From the NCBI GenBank assembly GCA_020051095.1, contig JAGVJN010000026.1:1-36557 (forward strand): a stretch of 36,557 bases of DNA, given 5' to 3'. Source of the DNA: Pseudomonadota bacterium (GTDB lineage: Bacteria > Pseudomonadota > Gammaproteobacteria > Legionellales > Legionellaceae). The position numbers and the translations under genes are program-made. Positions 1 to 7,729 of this stretch are shown here, piece after piece; the first letter of the stretch is position 1, and every line of letters starts with the position of its first letter. The notes under the pieces are model-generated. The model did no database searches. It was not told the DNA's origin and worked only from the letters and a program-made list of their open reading frames with translations.

Positions 1-11
1 ACCTTCTTGTT

Positions 12-142
12 CCCTCTCCCCAACCCTCTCCCGCGAGGAACAACATAATATCACAATAAATCTTCTCGCGGGCGAGGGGGTTCTCTTTGGTTTTGCCAAA
101 TTTTCTTATTGAACAAAAATATATCAGGATTCCTCAGCGCTT
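12..142. repeat. Dispersed repeat, left copy (inverted relative to the right end)
   Basis: This stretch matches the reverse complement of 36420-36551. The outer arm (12-36) and the inner 66-142 arm are almost identical between copies, while the roughly 30 bases between them differ. Within the copy, a C-rich arm (24-36) and a G-rich arm (66-80) are near-complementary, so each copy can fold into a hairpin. No reading frame is present. It looks like a non-coding REP/MITE-like intergenic element rather than an insertion sequence. Confidence 0.8.
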
Positions 143-177
143 CGCTAATCCTGGCTATGATTTCTGAGGAATCCTGA
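124..177. repeat. 14-bp perfect inverted repeat (hairpin)
   Basis: Positions 124-137 (TCAGGATTCCTCAG) and 164-177 are exact reverse complements separated by 26 bases. The loop contains a GCGCTTCGCTAATCCTGG-like sequence typical of dispersed intergenic repeats. There is no T-tract after the stem, so it is not a classical terminator on the + strand. The inner part of the left arm is shared with the right-end repeat. Confidence 0.7.
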
Positions 178-198
178 CAATACCGCATTAAAACTAAG

Positions 199-232
199 CG
201 TCATTGACCAATGACGTCAATCATTTCATAAT
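199..232 (+). promoter_or_regulatory. Sigma70-type promoter with overlapping operator-like dyad
   Basis: TTGACC (204-209) and CATAAT (227-232) are each 5/6 matches to consensus, with the optimal 17-base spacer. The -35 is embedded in a perfect dyad, CGTCATTG-AC-CAATGACG (199-216), followed by the palindrome TGACGTCA (212-219). A repressor at this dyad would cover the -35. The predicted transcription start near 238-240 supports translation from the ATG at 265 rather than the upstream TTG/ATG at 238/241. Confidence 0.6.
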
Positions 233-264
233 CAATATTGATGAACCAAGCACCCGGAGTGGAG

Positions 265-1617
265 ATGGATTTCAATGCCATGCTAAATACTATAAATGCT
301 TTCGTTTGGGGTCCTTATATGCTTGCCTTTTTGGTAGGAACAGGGGCTTATTTAACCCTGCGTTTGGGGTTTCTTCAGTTAATTAAATTACCGATGGCAT
401 TGGGATTATTATTTCAACGTTCGGATAAAACTGAATCAGGCGATATCCCCCCCATCCAAGCATTAACCACGGCCTTATCTGCCACAATCGGCACTGGCAA
501 TATTGCCGGTGTTGCCACGGCCATATTTCTGGGTGGGCCGGGTGCTATTTTCTGGATGTGGATTTGCGCATTTGTTGGCATGGCAACCAAATATGCCGAA
601 GCAGTACTTGCAGTCGAATATCGACATTTATTACCCGATGGAACCATGCAAGGCGGCCCCATGCGTTATATCGCTGAAGGCCTCGGATTAAAATGGCTTG
701 GGTGGCTATTTGCCTTAATGGGCTCCCTTGCCGCCTTTGGCATTGGCTCGATGGTACAATCCAACTCAGTGGCCTTGGTTTTAGAGTCCACCGCAGGTAT
801 CCCGCCTTATCTCTCAGGAATTATCTTAGCGGTGCTCACGGGGATTGTTATCATTGGTGGCATTAAACGAATCGGCAAAGTGACGGAAAAATTAGTACCG
901 CTGATGGGGATTTTCTACGTCAGTGCCGAACTGATCATTTTAATATTGCATGCTGAACAAATCCCGTCTGCATTGGCGTTAGTATTTAATCATGCTTTTT
1001 CCCCCACTTCCGCTTTTGGCGGCTTTGCCGGTGCAACGGTTGCGGCTGCCATGCGCTTTGGTATTGCCCGAGGGGTCTTTTCTAACGAAGCGGGTCTCGG
1101 CAGCGCTCCGATTGCACATGCAGCGGCTAAAACGAATAGTCCTGTTCGCCAGGGATTAATTGCCATGACAGGTGTGTTCTTTGACACCCTGCTTATCTGC
1201 ACCTTAACGGCACTTGTCATTCTCACAACGGGGGTGTGGACCAGTGGCGCAACATCGAGTAATCTTACCTCGCTTGCATTTGAAACAGGTTTGCCAGGAT
1301 ATGGCGCCTTGATTGTCACTATTGCTATCGCTATTTTTGCTTATTCAACCATGATCGGTTGGTCTTATTATGGGGAAGAATGCATTGAATATATATTTGG
1401 TTTAAAAGCGCGAGTCCCCTATCGCTTTATGTTCTGTTTTGCCATAGCTTTGGGTGCATTTTTGAAAGTTGACTTCGTGTGGAATTTTTCCGACACCGTG
1501 AATGGTGCCATGGCTATCCCCAATCTTATTGGGTTACTGGGGCTATCCGGCGTTGTCGTCAAGTTAACCAAAGCACATTTTTACAAATTAGAAGGGATTG
1601 TCGATGAATCAACTTGA
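265..1617 (+). CDS. AGCS-family sodium:alanine/glycine symporter
   Basis: This is a polytopic inner-membrane protein of about 450 residues. It has the hallmark of the alanine/glycine:cation symporter family: a GTGNIAGVATAI segment near residue 76 followed by the GGPGAIFWMW and KYAEAVLAVEYR stretches. Further conserved pieces are SNEAGLGSAP in the middle and FAYSTMIGWSYYGE late in the protein. The family imports alanine or glycine with Na+. The start at 265 is chosen because GGAG at 256-259 lies five bases upstream and because the promoter -10 is at 227-232. An in-frame TTG/ATG at 238/241 would be almost leaderless. It is the first gene of a three-gene operon, and its last 14 bases overlap the next gene. 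The family is clear; the exact substrate (L- or D-alanine, glycine) is inferred. Confidence 0.9.
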   Translation: MDFNAMLNTINAFVWGPYMLAFLVGTGAYLTLRLGFLQLIKLPMALGLLFQRSDKTESGDIPPIQALTTALSATIGTGNIAGVATAIFLGGPGAIFWMWICAFVGMATKYAEAVLAVEYRHLLPDGTMQGGPMRYIAEGLGLKWLGWLFALMGSLAAFGIGSMVQSNSVALVLESTAGIPPYLSGIILAVLTGIVIIGGIKRIGKVTEKLVPLMGIFYVSAELIILILHAEQIPSALALVFNHAFSPTSAFGGFAGATVAAAMRFGIARGVFSNEAGLGSAPIAHAAAKTNSPVRQGLIAMTGVFFDTLLICTLTALVILTTGVWTSGATSSNLTSLAFETGLPGYGALIVTIAIAIFAYSTMIGWSYYGEECIEYIFGLKARVPYRFMFCFAIALGAFLKVDFVWNFSDTVNGAMAIPNLIGLLGLSGVVVKLTKAHFYKLEGIVDEST

Positions 1618-2902
1618 ATCACTGTGGATGCCATTTACCGCAAATCGTTATTTTAAATCGCATCCGAAACTGCTAGTCAAAGCAGATGGCATGTATTACA
1701 CCACCAATGATAACCGACTCATCTTAGATGGAACAGCGGGATTATGGTGTGTCAATGCAGGACATAATCAACCCAAAATCACGGAAGCGATTCAGCAACA
1801 AGCCGCCACTATGGACTACGCCCCTGGTTTTCAGATGGGGCACCCACAAGCCTTTGAGCTCGCCCAACAACTCGCACAAATTGCCCCTGAACCACTCAAT
1901 CATGTCTTTTTCACCAATTCAGGGTCAGAGTCGGTGGACACCGCTTTAAAAATAGCCATGGCTTATCAACATGCTCGCGGCAAACCGGAACGTCAGCATT
2001 TCGTTGGTCGAGAACGTGGCTATCATGGTGTTGGCTTTGGCGGCGTTTCCGTTGGCGGAATTGCAACTAACCAGAAAGGATTTCAGTTATTATCCAATGT
2101 CTCTCATTTGCCAAGCACCCACGATATAGCACATAACGCCTTTTCCAAAGGCCAGCCCACATGGGGAGCACATCTGGCAGATGCGCTATTAGATATCATT
2201 GCCAACACCCCCCATATTGCTGCTGTTATCGTTGAACCGGTTGCTGGTTCAACGGGATTATTAGTTCCTCCCCAAGGCTATTTGCAGCGATTACGAACGC
2301 TGTGCGATGAGCACGATATTTTATTAATTTTTGATGAGGTCATTACCGGATTTGGTCGAGTTGACGGCCCTTTTTCCGCACCTTTTTTTCATGTCATTCC
2401 TGACATTATTACCACGGCAAAAGGACTCACAAATGGTGCAGTGCCAATGGGCGCTGCTATCGTTCGCGATGATATTTATCATACGATTGTTGACTCAGCG
2501 CCGCAAAATGGCATTGAACTGTTTCATGGTTATACCTACTCAGGCCATCCACTTGCCTGTGCTGCCGCACTTGCAAGCCTGACCGTCTTTGAGGAACAAG
2601 GGTTATATCACCGCGCCCAGCAGCTATCGGAATTTTGGCAACACAGCGTTCATAGTTTACGCGGGCTTCCCCATATCGTTGATATACGCAATATTGGCTT
2701 AGCTGCAGCGATTGAGCTTGAGCCGATAGAAGGAGCGCCCGGTCAACGAGCCAGAGACGTGTTTAATTCTGCCTTTGATAAAGGTGCTTTAGTCCGTTAC
2801 TCCGGTGAAACTATTGTCTTATCACCACCCTTGATTATTGAACAAGCGCAAATCACTCAACTGGTTTCAATTCTGGCAGACAGCTTGTCAAACAAGGATT
2901 AA
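1604..2902 (+). CDS. Class III PLP-dependent omega-amino acid:pyruvate aminotransferase
   Basis: This 432-residue protein fits fold-type I, class III aminotransferases (beta-alanine/omega-amino acid:pyruvate type). N-terminal LWMPFTANRYF and the LDGTAGLWCVNAGH stretch are typical of the BauA/OAPT group. PLP-phosphate contacts are in FTNSGSESVD, the cofactor-ring aspartate is D244 in FDEVITGFGR, and the Schiff-base lysine is K273 in TTAKGLTNG. The likely reaction is transfer of an amino group from beta-alanine or another omega-amine to pyruvate, giving alanine. The ATG at 1604 has GAAGGG seven bases upstream and starts inside the symporter gene, which implies translational coupling. An in-frame TTG at 1598 is less likely. 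An alanine carrier next to an alanine/pyruvate transaminase makes a coherent unit. The amino donor cannot be fixed from sequence. Confidence 0.88.
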   Translation: MNQLESLWMPFTANRYFKSHPKLLVKADGMYYTTNDNRLILDGTAGLWCVNAGHNQPKITEAIQQQAATMDYAPGFQMGHPQAFELAQQLAQIAPEPLNHVFFTNSGSESVDTALKIAMAYQHARGKPERQHFVGRERGYHGVGFGGVSVGGIATNQKGFQLLSNVSHLPSTHDIAHNAFSKGQPTWGAHLADALLDIIANTPHIAAVIVEPVAGSTGLLVPPQGYLQRLRTLCDEHDILLIFDEVITGFGRVDGPFSAPFFHVIPDIITTAKGLTNGAVPMGAAIVRDDIYHTIVDSAPQNGIELFHGYTYSGHPLACAAALASLTVFEEQGLYHRAQQLSEFWQHSVHSLRGLPHIVDIRNIGLAAAIELEPIEGAPGQRARDVFNSAFDKGALVRYSGETIVLSPPLIIEQAQITQLVSILADSLSNKD

Positions 2903-2904
2903 TC

Positions 2905-3924
2905 ATGACGCTTCCCAGCCACTCTCTCATCACCGGCATGCGCATGATGGTGGCTGGTCTTATTTGCTTTTTAACCTACCAGTGGATGAATTGGCCCGAA
3001 GGTTATTGGTCAGTTGTCACCGTTTCAGCCATTACCCAGTCAATGTTATCGGACACCATGGTCAAGGCAGTGCTTCGCTTTTGGGGCACTTGCCTCGGTG
3101 CGTTAGTCGGTTTAATCTTTGCCTACTTAATACATGATAATCTCTTCTGGTTAAGTTCCATTTTTCTTATCTTTATCACTTTGACAACCTACGTCGGACT
3201 GCAAACGAAACCTTATCAATACGCTTCCGTGGTGGCTGGATTCACGGCGGTGGTTGTCATCGCCTCGAAAGCGATGGGCAACTTACAAGACATTGCTTTG
3301 TTTCGAACACTAGAGGTCATATTTGGTATCTTTGTCTATGCCGGCGTTAACCTCATTGTCTTAAGTTTACAAAAAGACTCCGATGCCTTTATAGCGCCTC
3401 GATTTAAAGAAAAAATTAGCCAAGTTTTCAAAAAAATACACTGGTCTTCCAAGTCGCTTATCGATACGCTCATCATCAGCATACCTACTACGCTCACATT
3501 CCTATCTTGGTTAATTTGGAAATACCCCTATGGCTTTTGGACAACGATTACGCTTTTAATCATCATGGAAGATAGTGCTACGGACACGGAAAAGAAAAGT
3601 TTCATGCGTCTCATCGGGCAAATACTTGCTGCCAGTTGCGGTTTATTAGTGGCCTATTACGCTGGGGGTGATTTGCTCATAACCGGAATCGCCTTAGCCA
3701 TCGGCTTTTTCATCAGTGGGTGCATCATCGGCTCTGGCTCACCGATTGCAGGTGTTGGCAACCATGCGGGTTCAGCAATTGCCATCATGCTATTAGTTGG
3801 CTTAAAGGAGGGAACCACAGACGTTGTGTTGGGACGTTTTTTCAACGTCCTCGCGGGTATCTTAATAGCAAACCTTGTCATGTGGCTCAAAACCAAAATA
3901 TACCCAGCGACAGCCCTACAATAA
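2905..3924 (+). CDS. FUSC/aromatic acid exporter-like membrane protein
   Basis: This 339-residue protein is almost entirely hydrophobic. It has two similar halves, each with several membrane helices and a YW/FWxxxT motif: EGYWSVVTVSAITQ near residue 30 and PYGFWTTITLLIIMED near residue 210. That arrangement is characteristic of the FUSC (fusaric acid resistance) superfamily. It is shorter than AaeB/FusB-type proteins because the cytosolic domain between halves is reduced to a short charged linker (about residues 155-190). Family members export aromatic or weak organic acids. The gene starts two bases after the aminotransferase stop, with AAGGA as ribosome binding site, so it belongs to the same operon. 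The substrate is unknown; export of an organic acid linked to the transaminase is only an inference. Confidence 0.75.
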   Translation: MTLPSHSLITGMRMMVAGLICFLTYQWMNWPEGYWSVVTVSAITQSMLSDTMVKAVLRFWGTCLGALVGLIFAYLIHDNLFWLSSIFLIFITLTTYVGLQTKPYQYASVVAGFTAVVVIASKAMGNLQDIALFRTLEVIFGIFVYAGVNLIVLSLQKDSDAFIAPRFKEKISQVFKKIHWSSKSLIDTLIISIPTTLTFLSWLIWKYPYGFWTTITLLIIMEDSATDTEKKSFMRLIGQILAASCGLLVAYYAGGDLLITGIALAIGFFISGCIIGSGSPIAGVGNHAGSAIAIMLLVGLKEGTTDVVLGRFFNVLAGILIANLVMWLKTKIYPATALQ

Positions 3925-3972
3925 ATAACTGCCCAAAACATGTGACTGCATTTTGTTTGAAATGATATTTGA

Positions 3973-4001
3973 TATACATAGTGATCATTAATTGCTATAA
4001 T
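3973..4001 (+). promoter_or_regulatory. Sigma70-like promoter of the protein kinase gene
   Basis: TATACA (3973-3978, 4/6) and a perfect TATAAT (3996-4001) are separated by 17 bases and lie 27 bases before the kinase start codon. A TGATCA palindrome falls in the spacer. No TTAAT direct-repeat pair of the PmrA type is visible here. Confidence 0.5.
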
Positions 4002-4028
4002 GAATGTTTTTTATAAATTTGATGCATC

Positions 4029-5027
4029 ATGAAAACAAAAATTGCCTATAGTCCGGATTATTCAACCACTACCTATTTTGTATCAAATCCTGATAGTTTT
4101 TCTATTGTGAAAGTTATCAAGGCGACCGATAGCCAAGCGTTACAAGTTAAAAGAGAAATTGATTGCTTACAAGACCATGGATTACTCATTCAAACCCACG
4201 AAGAGCCCACATCCGGATACCGCGGATCAGCATTTAGCAAAAAGCCGTTAACCAAACAATTTACCATTGAAATCCAGTACATTGATGGGGTTAATCTGGA
4301 TCAATTTGTTCAAGACAATCCAAATCTTTCGCCCGAACAATGGGCCTGTCTTATCTACCACATGCTAGTTGCCATAGATAATTTCCATCAACATGGATGG
4401 GCTCACCGTGATGTGAAACCGGATAATTTTCTATTAACCAAGCAAGGGATAGTTGTCATTGATTTCGGGCATGCAGTGAAACAGTTAGATGCCAAGGACT
4501 GTTATGGGATCGGTAATCTATCGTTTGCCGCACCAGAAGCGCTATCAGAAGAGAATGCGGTCAATGATCAACAGTCAGATTTTCACGCATTGGGTAAAAG
4601 TATTCTCATGATGCTAGGCTGTTTCGCTCCTTCTCCGTATCAATCCCCACCATTAGATTTCATGCATGACATACCTGAAAAGTTGGCTAAATTGCCATTT
4701 GATACGAAACAACAAGCGTTAATTTTGCATTTGCTGGAAGGTTTATGTCTTCCTAAACATGGTGAACGAATCACGCCCAAAGATGCCAGTGAACAATTAA
4801 AAGTCCATTCTACAACAATTGAAGACTTGAGTTGGCTTGACCAAAAAACGATTCAATTTAATCCACTTCATCGAAAGTATGCGAGTCAATCCGCCAGCAC
4901 AATGGGTGAGGAAAATTGCGTGTCGCCTTTTAGTCTATTTGAGCCATCTAGAAATAAAGGTAATGCAGAAAAGCCATTTTCTAATGGATCAGTAGAAAAA
5001 AAATCATTTTCTTTAACGGGAATTTAG
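4029..5027 (+). CDS. Eukaryotic-like Ser/Thr protein kinase (candidate secreted effector)
   Basis: This 332-residue protein has a recognisable Hanks-type kinase core. A candidate ATP-binding lysine is in KVIK (K28/K31) and a candidate alphaC glutamate is E43. The catalytic loop AHRDVKPDN has H126, R127, D128, K130 and N133. DFG is at 145-147 and AAPE at 167-170, and the subdomain IX aspartate is D184 in SDFHALG. A standard glycine-rich loop is not visible, so the N-lobe is diverged, but all C-lobe catalytic residues are kept and activity is plausible. There is no signal peptide or membrane helix. The final 60 residues are polar and Ser/Lys-rich, as in many Dot/Icm substrates. It is monocistronic with its own promoter, and its stop codon overlaps the convergent downstream gene by four bases. 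The effector role is inferred from domain type and genome context. Confidence 0.85.
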   Translation: MKTKIAYSPDYSTTTYFVSNPDSFSIVKVIKATDSQALQVKREIDCLQDHGLLIQTHEEPTSGYRGSAFSKKPLTKQFTIEIQYIDGVNLDQFVQDNPNLSPEQWACLIYHMLVAIDNFHQHGWAHRDVKPDNFLLTKQGIVVIDFGHAVKQLDAKDCYGIGNLSFAAPEALSEENAVNDQQSDFHALGKSILMMLGCFAPSPYQSPPLDFMHDIPEKLAKLPFDTKQQALILHLLEGLCLPKHGERITPKDASEQLKVHSTTIEDLSWLDQKTIQFNPLHRKYASQSASTMGEENCVSPFSLFEPSRNKGNAEKPFSNGSVEKKSFSLTGI

Positions 5028-6055
5028 TCAATCGAATACCGTTGCATGATATAACCAAAGCAATCCTGGCGGATGATTGTCTCGCTCGTACAAAACATCG
5101 CCGGAACTATCGGACGTTTCACCCGAATTTCGCCATTGTCATAATGGAACATGTCGTCACTCACATCCTCACCCTGTTCATTGATAACCTGCAACTTCAA
5201 GTCGACCTGATGACGCCAACCAATGCATGTATTTTCTGACAATTCAAGAAAATTCATGCTCTCGATGTTTTCGATAAACGTGAATCCATAACTGGATTGA
5301 GGTAATTTATCGAATGTGATGGTAGCTTCGTTAGGCACATAGATTCGTGCAATACTATGAAACATGGCCACATCATTATTGGTTAATCGACTTGTTTCCA
5401 ACTGGGGAAGATTTAAAACCTCTTCGACAAACTGATACACACGCTCAATGCCAGCCACTTTGCCAGAACGACCACTTTCTATGGTGATAGCTGTTGTAAA
5501 CTGGTTCAGTGCTACCGATAACGTTTGATGGGGTCTGGTAAAATATACCACGAGGTTACTAAATAATTTTGCTAAATGAAGCGAATCAAACCCTAAGGTA
5601 TTCACACAACTGTAAAACGGATTGCTGCCGGTATTATTATGAATATCAATGCCCGCAAACGGTTTTCGAGCGCGTAGATAATTGAGCACTTGATTGGCTA
5701 TGAGATGTTCAGGCCGCGAGCCGCCAGCCCAAATACGATTATAATCCACCTGGCCCACGAGCCGTCTTTGGAATAATTTAGCCGCATACACATTGCCAAC
5801 CAAAATAATCAAGTCCCGAGGCAAGGTCTTATCACCCGATAAATAATCGCTTAACAAGTGCTGTAATGCATAAAACCCCGTTGTTTCATTGCCATGCAAT
5901 AGGATTGAGACAAATAAAGGTGGCTTATCATGGGTGCTTTTCAAATCGATTATCGTGGGGTTAGGCATTAATGTCATGAGATCGCGCGGATCAATGGTTA
6001 AAAATCCATCGGGTAATGTATGAATAATCGTAAGCTTGGGGTCTAAATGTTCCAT
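5024..6055 (-). CDS. M14-family zinc hydrolase, AstE/aspartoacylase-like
   Basis: This 343-residue protein has the zinc site of the succinylglutamate desuccinylase/aspartoacylase branch of M14. LLHGNETTG supplies H54 and E57, and DIHNNTGSNP supplies H139. DYNRIW (N106, R107) matches the substrate-binding asparagine/arginine region, and E193 in TIESG is the candidate catalytic glutamate. Relatives cleave an N-acyl or amide bond on an amino acid or small peptide. No signal peptide is seen, so it is probably cytoplasmic. Its start lies inside the 3' end of the ligase gene (13-base overlap), so the two are almost certainly co-translated. The pairing suggests that the ligase makes, and this enzyme cleaves, related amide-linked metabolites. 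The actual substrate is unknown. Confidence 0.82.
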   Translation of the reverse strand: MEHLDPKLTIIHTLPDGFLTIDPRDLMTLMPNPTIIDLKSTHDKPPLFVSILLHGNETTGFYALQHLLSDYLSGDKTLPRDLIILVGNVYAAKLFQRRLVGQVDYNRIWAGGSRPEHLIANQVLNYLRARKPFAGIDIHNNTGSNPFYSCVNTLGFDSLHLAKLFSNLVVYFTRPHQTLSVALNQFTTAITIESGRSGKVAGIERVYQFVEEVLNLPQLETSRLTNNDVAMFHSIARIYVPNEATITFDKLPQSSYGFTFIENIESMNFLELSENTCIGWRHQVDLKLQVINEQGEDVSDDMFHYDNGEIRVKRPIVPAMFCTSETIIRQDCFGYIMQRYSID

Positions 6056-7476
6056 TGGTATACAGGTATTTCTTGGGTTTGATTATCGAGGTAAAAATAT
6101 ACCATATTGTTAAAGTCACGGCCATATTTTGCGATGAATTTTCGTTGCCATTGCGAGCCCGTCAATCGACGCTTCACGCGTTCTTCGATAATCGTTAAGT
6201 AATAGTCAATGAGTTCTTGGTCGAAATCGAGCGTTTTTAACCCTATTTTTGCATTGGGAATTAGCTCTTCCAGCAACAATGTGGTGATATCTATCTGCTT
6301 TTGGTTTAACCACATTAAATCACAATCAAGGCCATCTTTCGCCGCACGATAAAAGTTACTGGCTGTTGTTTCAAATGTTATCTCGGTTTCAGGCGGTACT
6401 TCTTTTCTTGCATAGTAATTTAATAACCCTAGAAACAAGGCGACGTTGGCAATACTGTCTATCATGCTGGGCCCTGCTGGATTGACTCGATGTTCAATTC
6501 TTAAATTGGGTTTAGCTGGATTATCCATCCCCACCAAAGGGCGATTCCAACGCCAAATGGTGCCATTTTGTAGCCTTAAATGGTGCAACTGCTCTTCTGG
6601 TTCATTGGACAATTCCGGTAACAAAATCAAATTATCATGGAGGTTTTCGGAAAATAATTCCATTAACGATGACGCCACAAATTGTTGCCCAAATTTCGCG
6701 CGCTTATAAGTTGCCTGGCTACCATTCTTAGAATGGGGAATGGCGGTTGACTGTTCAAATATAGGGATCCTTGTTTCGCACCATAAGTTGTTGCCGAATA
6801 AATAAGGGGAATTGGCCGACACGGCAACCATCGGCGCAGCAATGATTTGCGAGGCATTATACATCCTAACCGAATCAGCGAGACAAATTTGCACATGGAT
6901 TTGCAAAGAAGTGTTAACCGATTCCAAGAGTAATCCATAAAAGGATGTCTGGAAATGATCAATGCCTTGAATTTCAGCCATAACTGGCTGTCCTTTTCGG
7001 TAAAAATTAATTTCCTCTTCTAGTGCATAATACCGTTGGCAAGGATACATGTTTTCTGCCACAAGCATGCTTTGTTGGACGGTTGGCAAAATCCCAATCG
7101 CTATCGCCGACACATCGAGTTGATTGGCCTCGTTACAGCAACGCTGCCAAACTTGTTTTAAATCTTGGTACAGTTCATCTAAGCAAAAGTGCCCCAAGGA
7201 GATCGCTTTTGTATTGATTTCAAAATTATATTTTGCCAGTTCTGGCACAACGTTTTTGTCATTGACAGCCGCAATCATGGGCTCGCTCTTGCTAGCAGGA
7301 AAACCGTGTTTATCGATTAACCATCCCTCCAGCTCCACACCAATTTGCAGTGGGTTGCAATCAAACACATCTTCCGCAAACCAGTTGCTTAAAATGTCCG
7401 TTTCGCGCTTTAATCGCTGTTCAAACTGCTCAAAGTCACTGCGGCAAAATGTTGAAGAGGAAATTTCCTGTCCCAT
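6043..7476 (-). CDS. GCS2-family glutamate-cysteine ligase-like carboxylate-amine ligase
   Basis: This 477-residue protein resembles glutamate-cysteine ligase family 2 (YbdK/GCS2). Near the N-terminus, IGVELEGWLID is the expected glutamate-containing strand. It is followed by NFEINTKAI, and around residues 325-337 by the basic RIEHRVNPAGPS stretch, preceded by WRWNRPLVG. The family ligates the gamma-carboxylate of glutamate, or another acid, to an amine using ATP. The ATG at 7476 is preferred because AAGGCGAGAG lies just upstream. An in-frame ATG at 7527 would add 17 residues, but its purine-rich AAGGGA is too close. It overlaps the M14 hydrolase gene and is the first gene of this two-gene operon. 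Whether it makes gamma-glutamylcysteine or another conjugate cannot be told from sequence. Confidence 0.8.
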   Translation of the reverse strand: MGQEISSSTFCRSDFEQFEQRLKRETDILSNWFAEDVFDCNPLQIGVELEGWLIDKHGFPASKSEPMIAAVNDKNVVPELAKYNFEINTKAISLGHFCLDELYQDLKQVWQRCCNEANQLDVSAIAIGILPTVQQSMLVAENMYPCQRYYALEEEINFYRKGQPVMAEIQGIDHFQTSFYGLLLESVNTSLQIHVQICLADSVRMYNASQIIAAPMVAVSANSPYLFGNNLWCETRIPIFEQSTAIPHSKNGSQATYKRAKFGQQFVASSLMELFSENLHDNLILLPELSNEPEEQLHHLRLQNGTIWRWNRPLVGMDNPAKPNLRIEHRVNPAGPSMIDSIANVALFLGLLNYYARKEVPPETEITFETTASNFYRAAKDGLDCDLMWLNQKQIDITTLLLEELIPNAKIGLKTLDFDQELIDYYLTIIEERVKRRLTGSQWQRKFIAKYGRDFNNMVYFYLDNQTQEIPVYQWNI

Positions 7477-7729
7477 AATCTCTCGCCTTCCTTCTAGCCT
7501 ATCCGTTGTCCATAACGTGAGGGACATTCCCTTATATACCCATGATCATTCAAAATGCAAGTTTCCTGATATTACAGCATCCAGCCAATGATGACAGCGT
7601 AACTGGTTATTACCATTGCATGAATTGATAAAAATGTCTAGTAAGCACATCGAGCCATGGTGTAAAAACGTTTCCGAATGGTGTCAAAAATGATACAATG
7701 GAAATCCATTTCTTCCTTGTTCGATAATC

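Noticed and set aside
12..142. Insertion sequence or transposon end
   Set aside because: No transposase frame is adjacent at either copy and no target-site duplication could be recognised; it fits a non-coding dispersed repeat better.
204..386. A short + strand frame before and over the symporter start
   Set aside because: It overlaps the well-supported symporter in another frame, has no ribosome binding site and resembles no protein.
3981..4005. PmrA box before the kinase gene
   Set aside because: Only one TTAAT half-site is present; no second half-site lies at 11-bp spacing.
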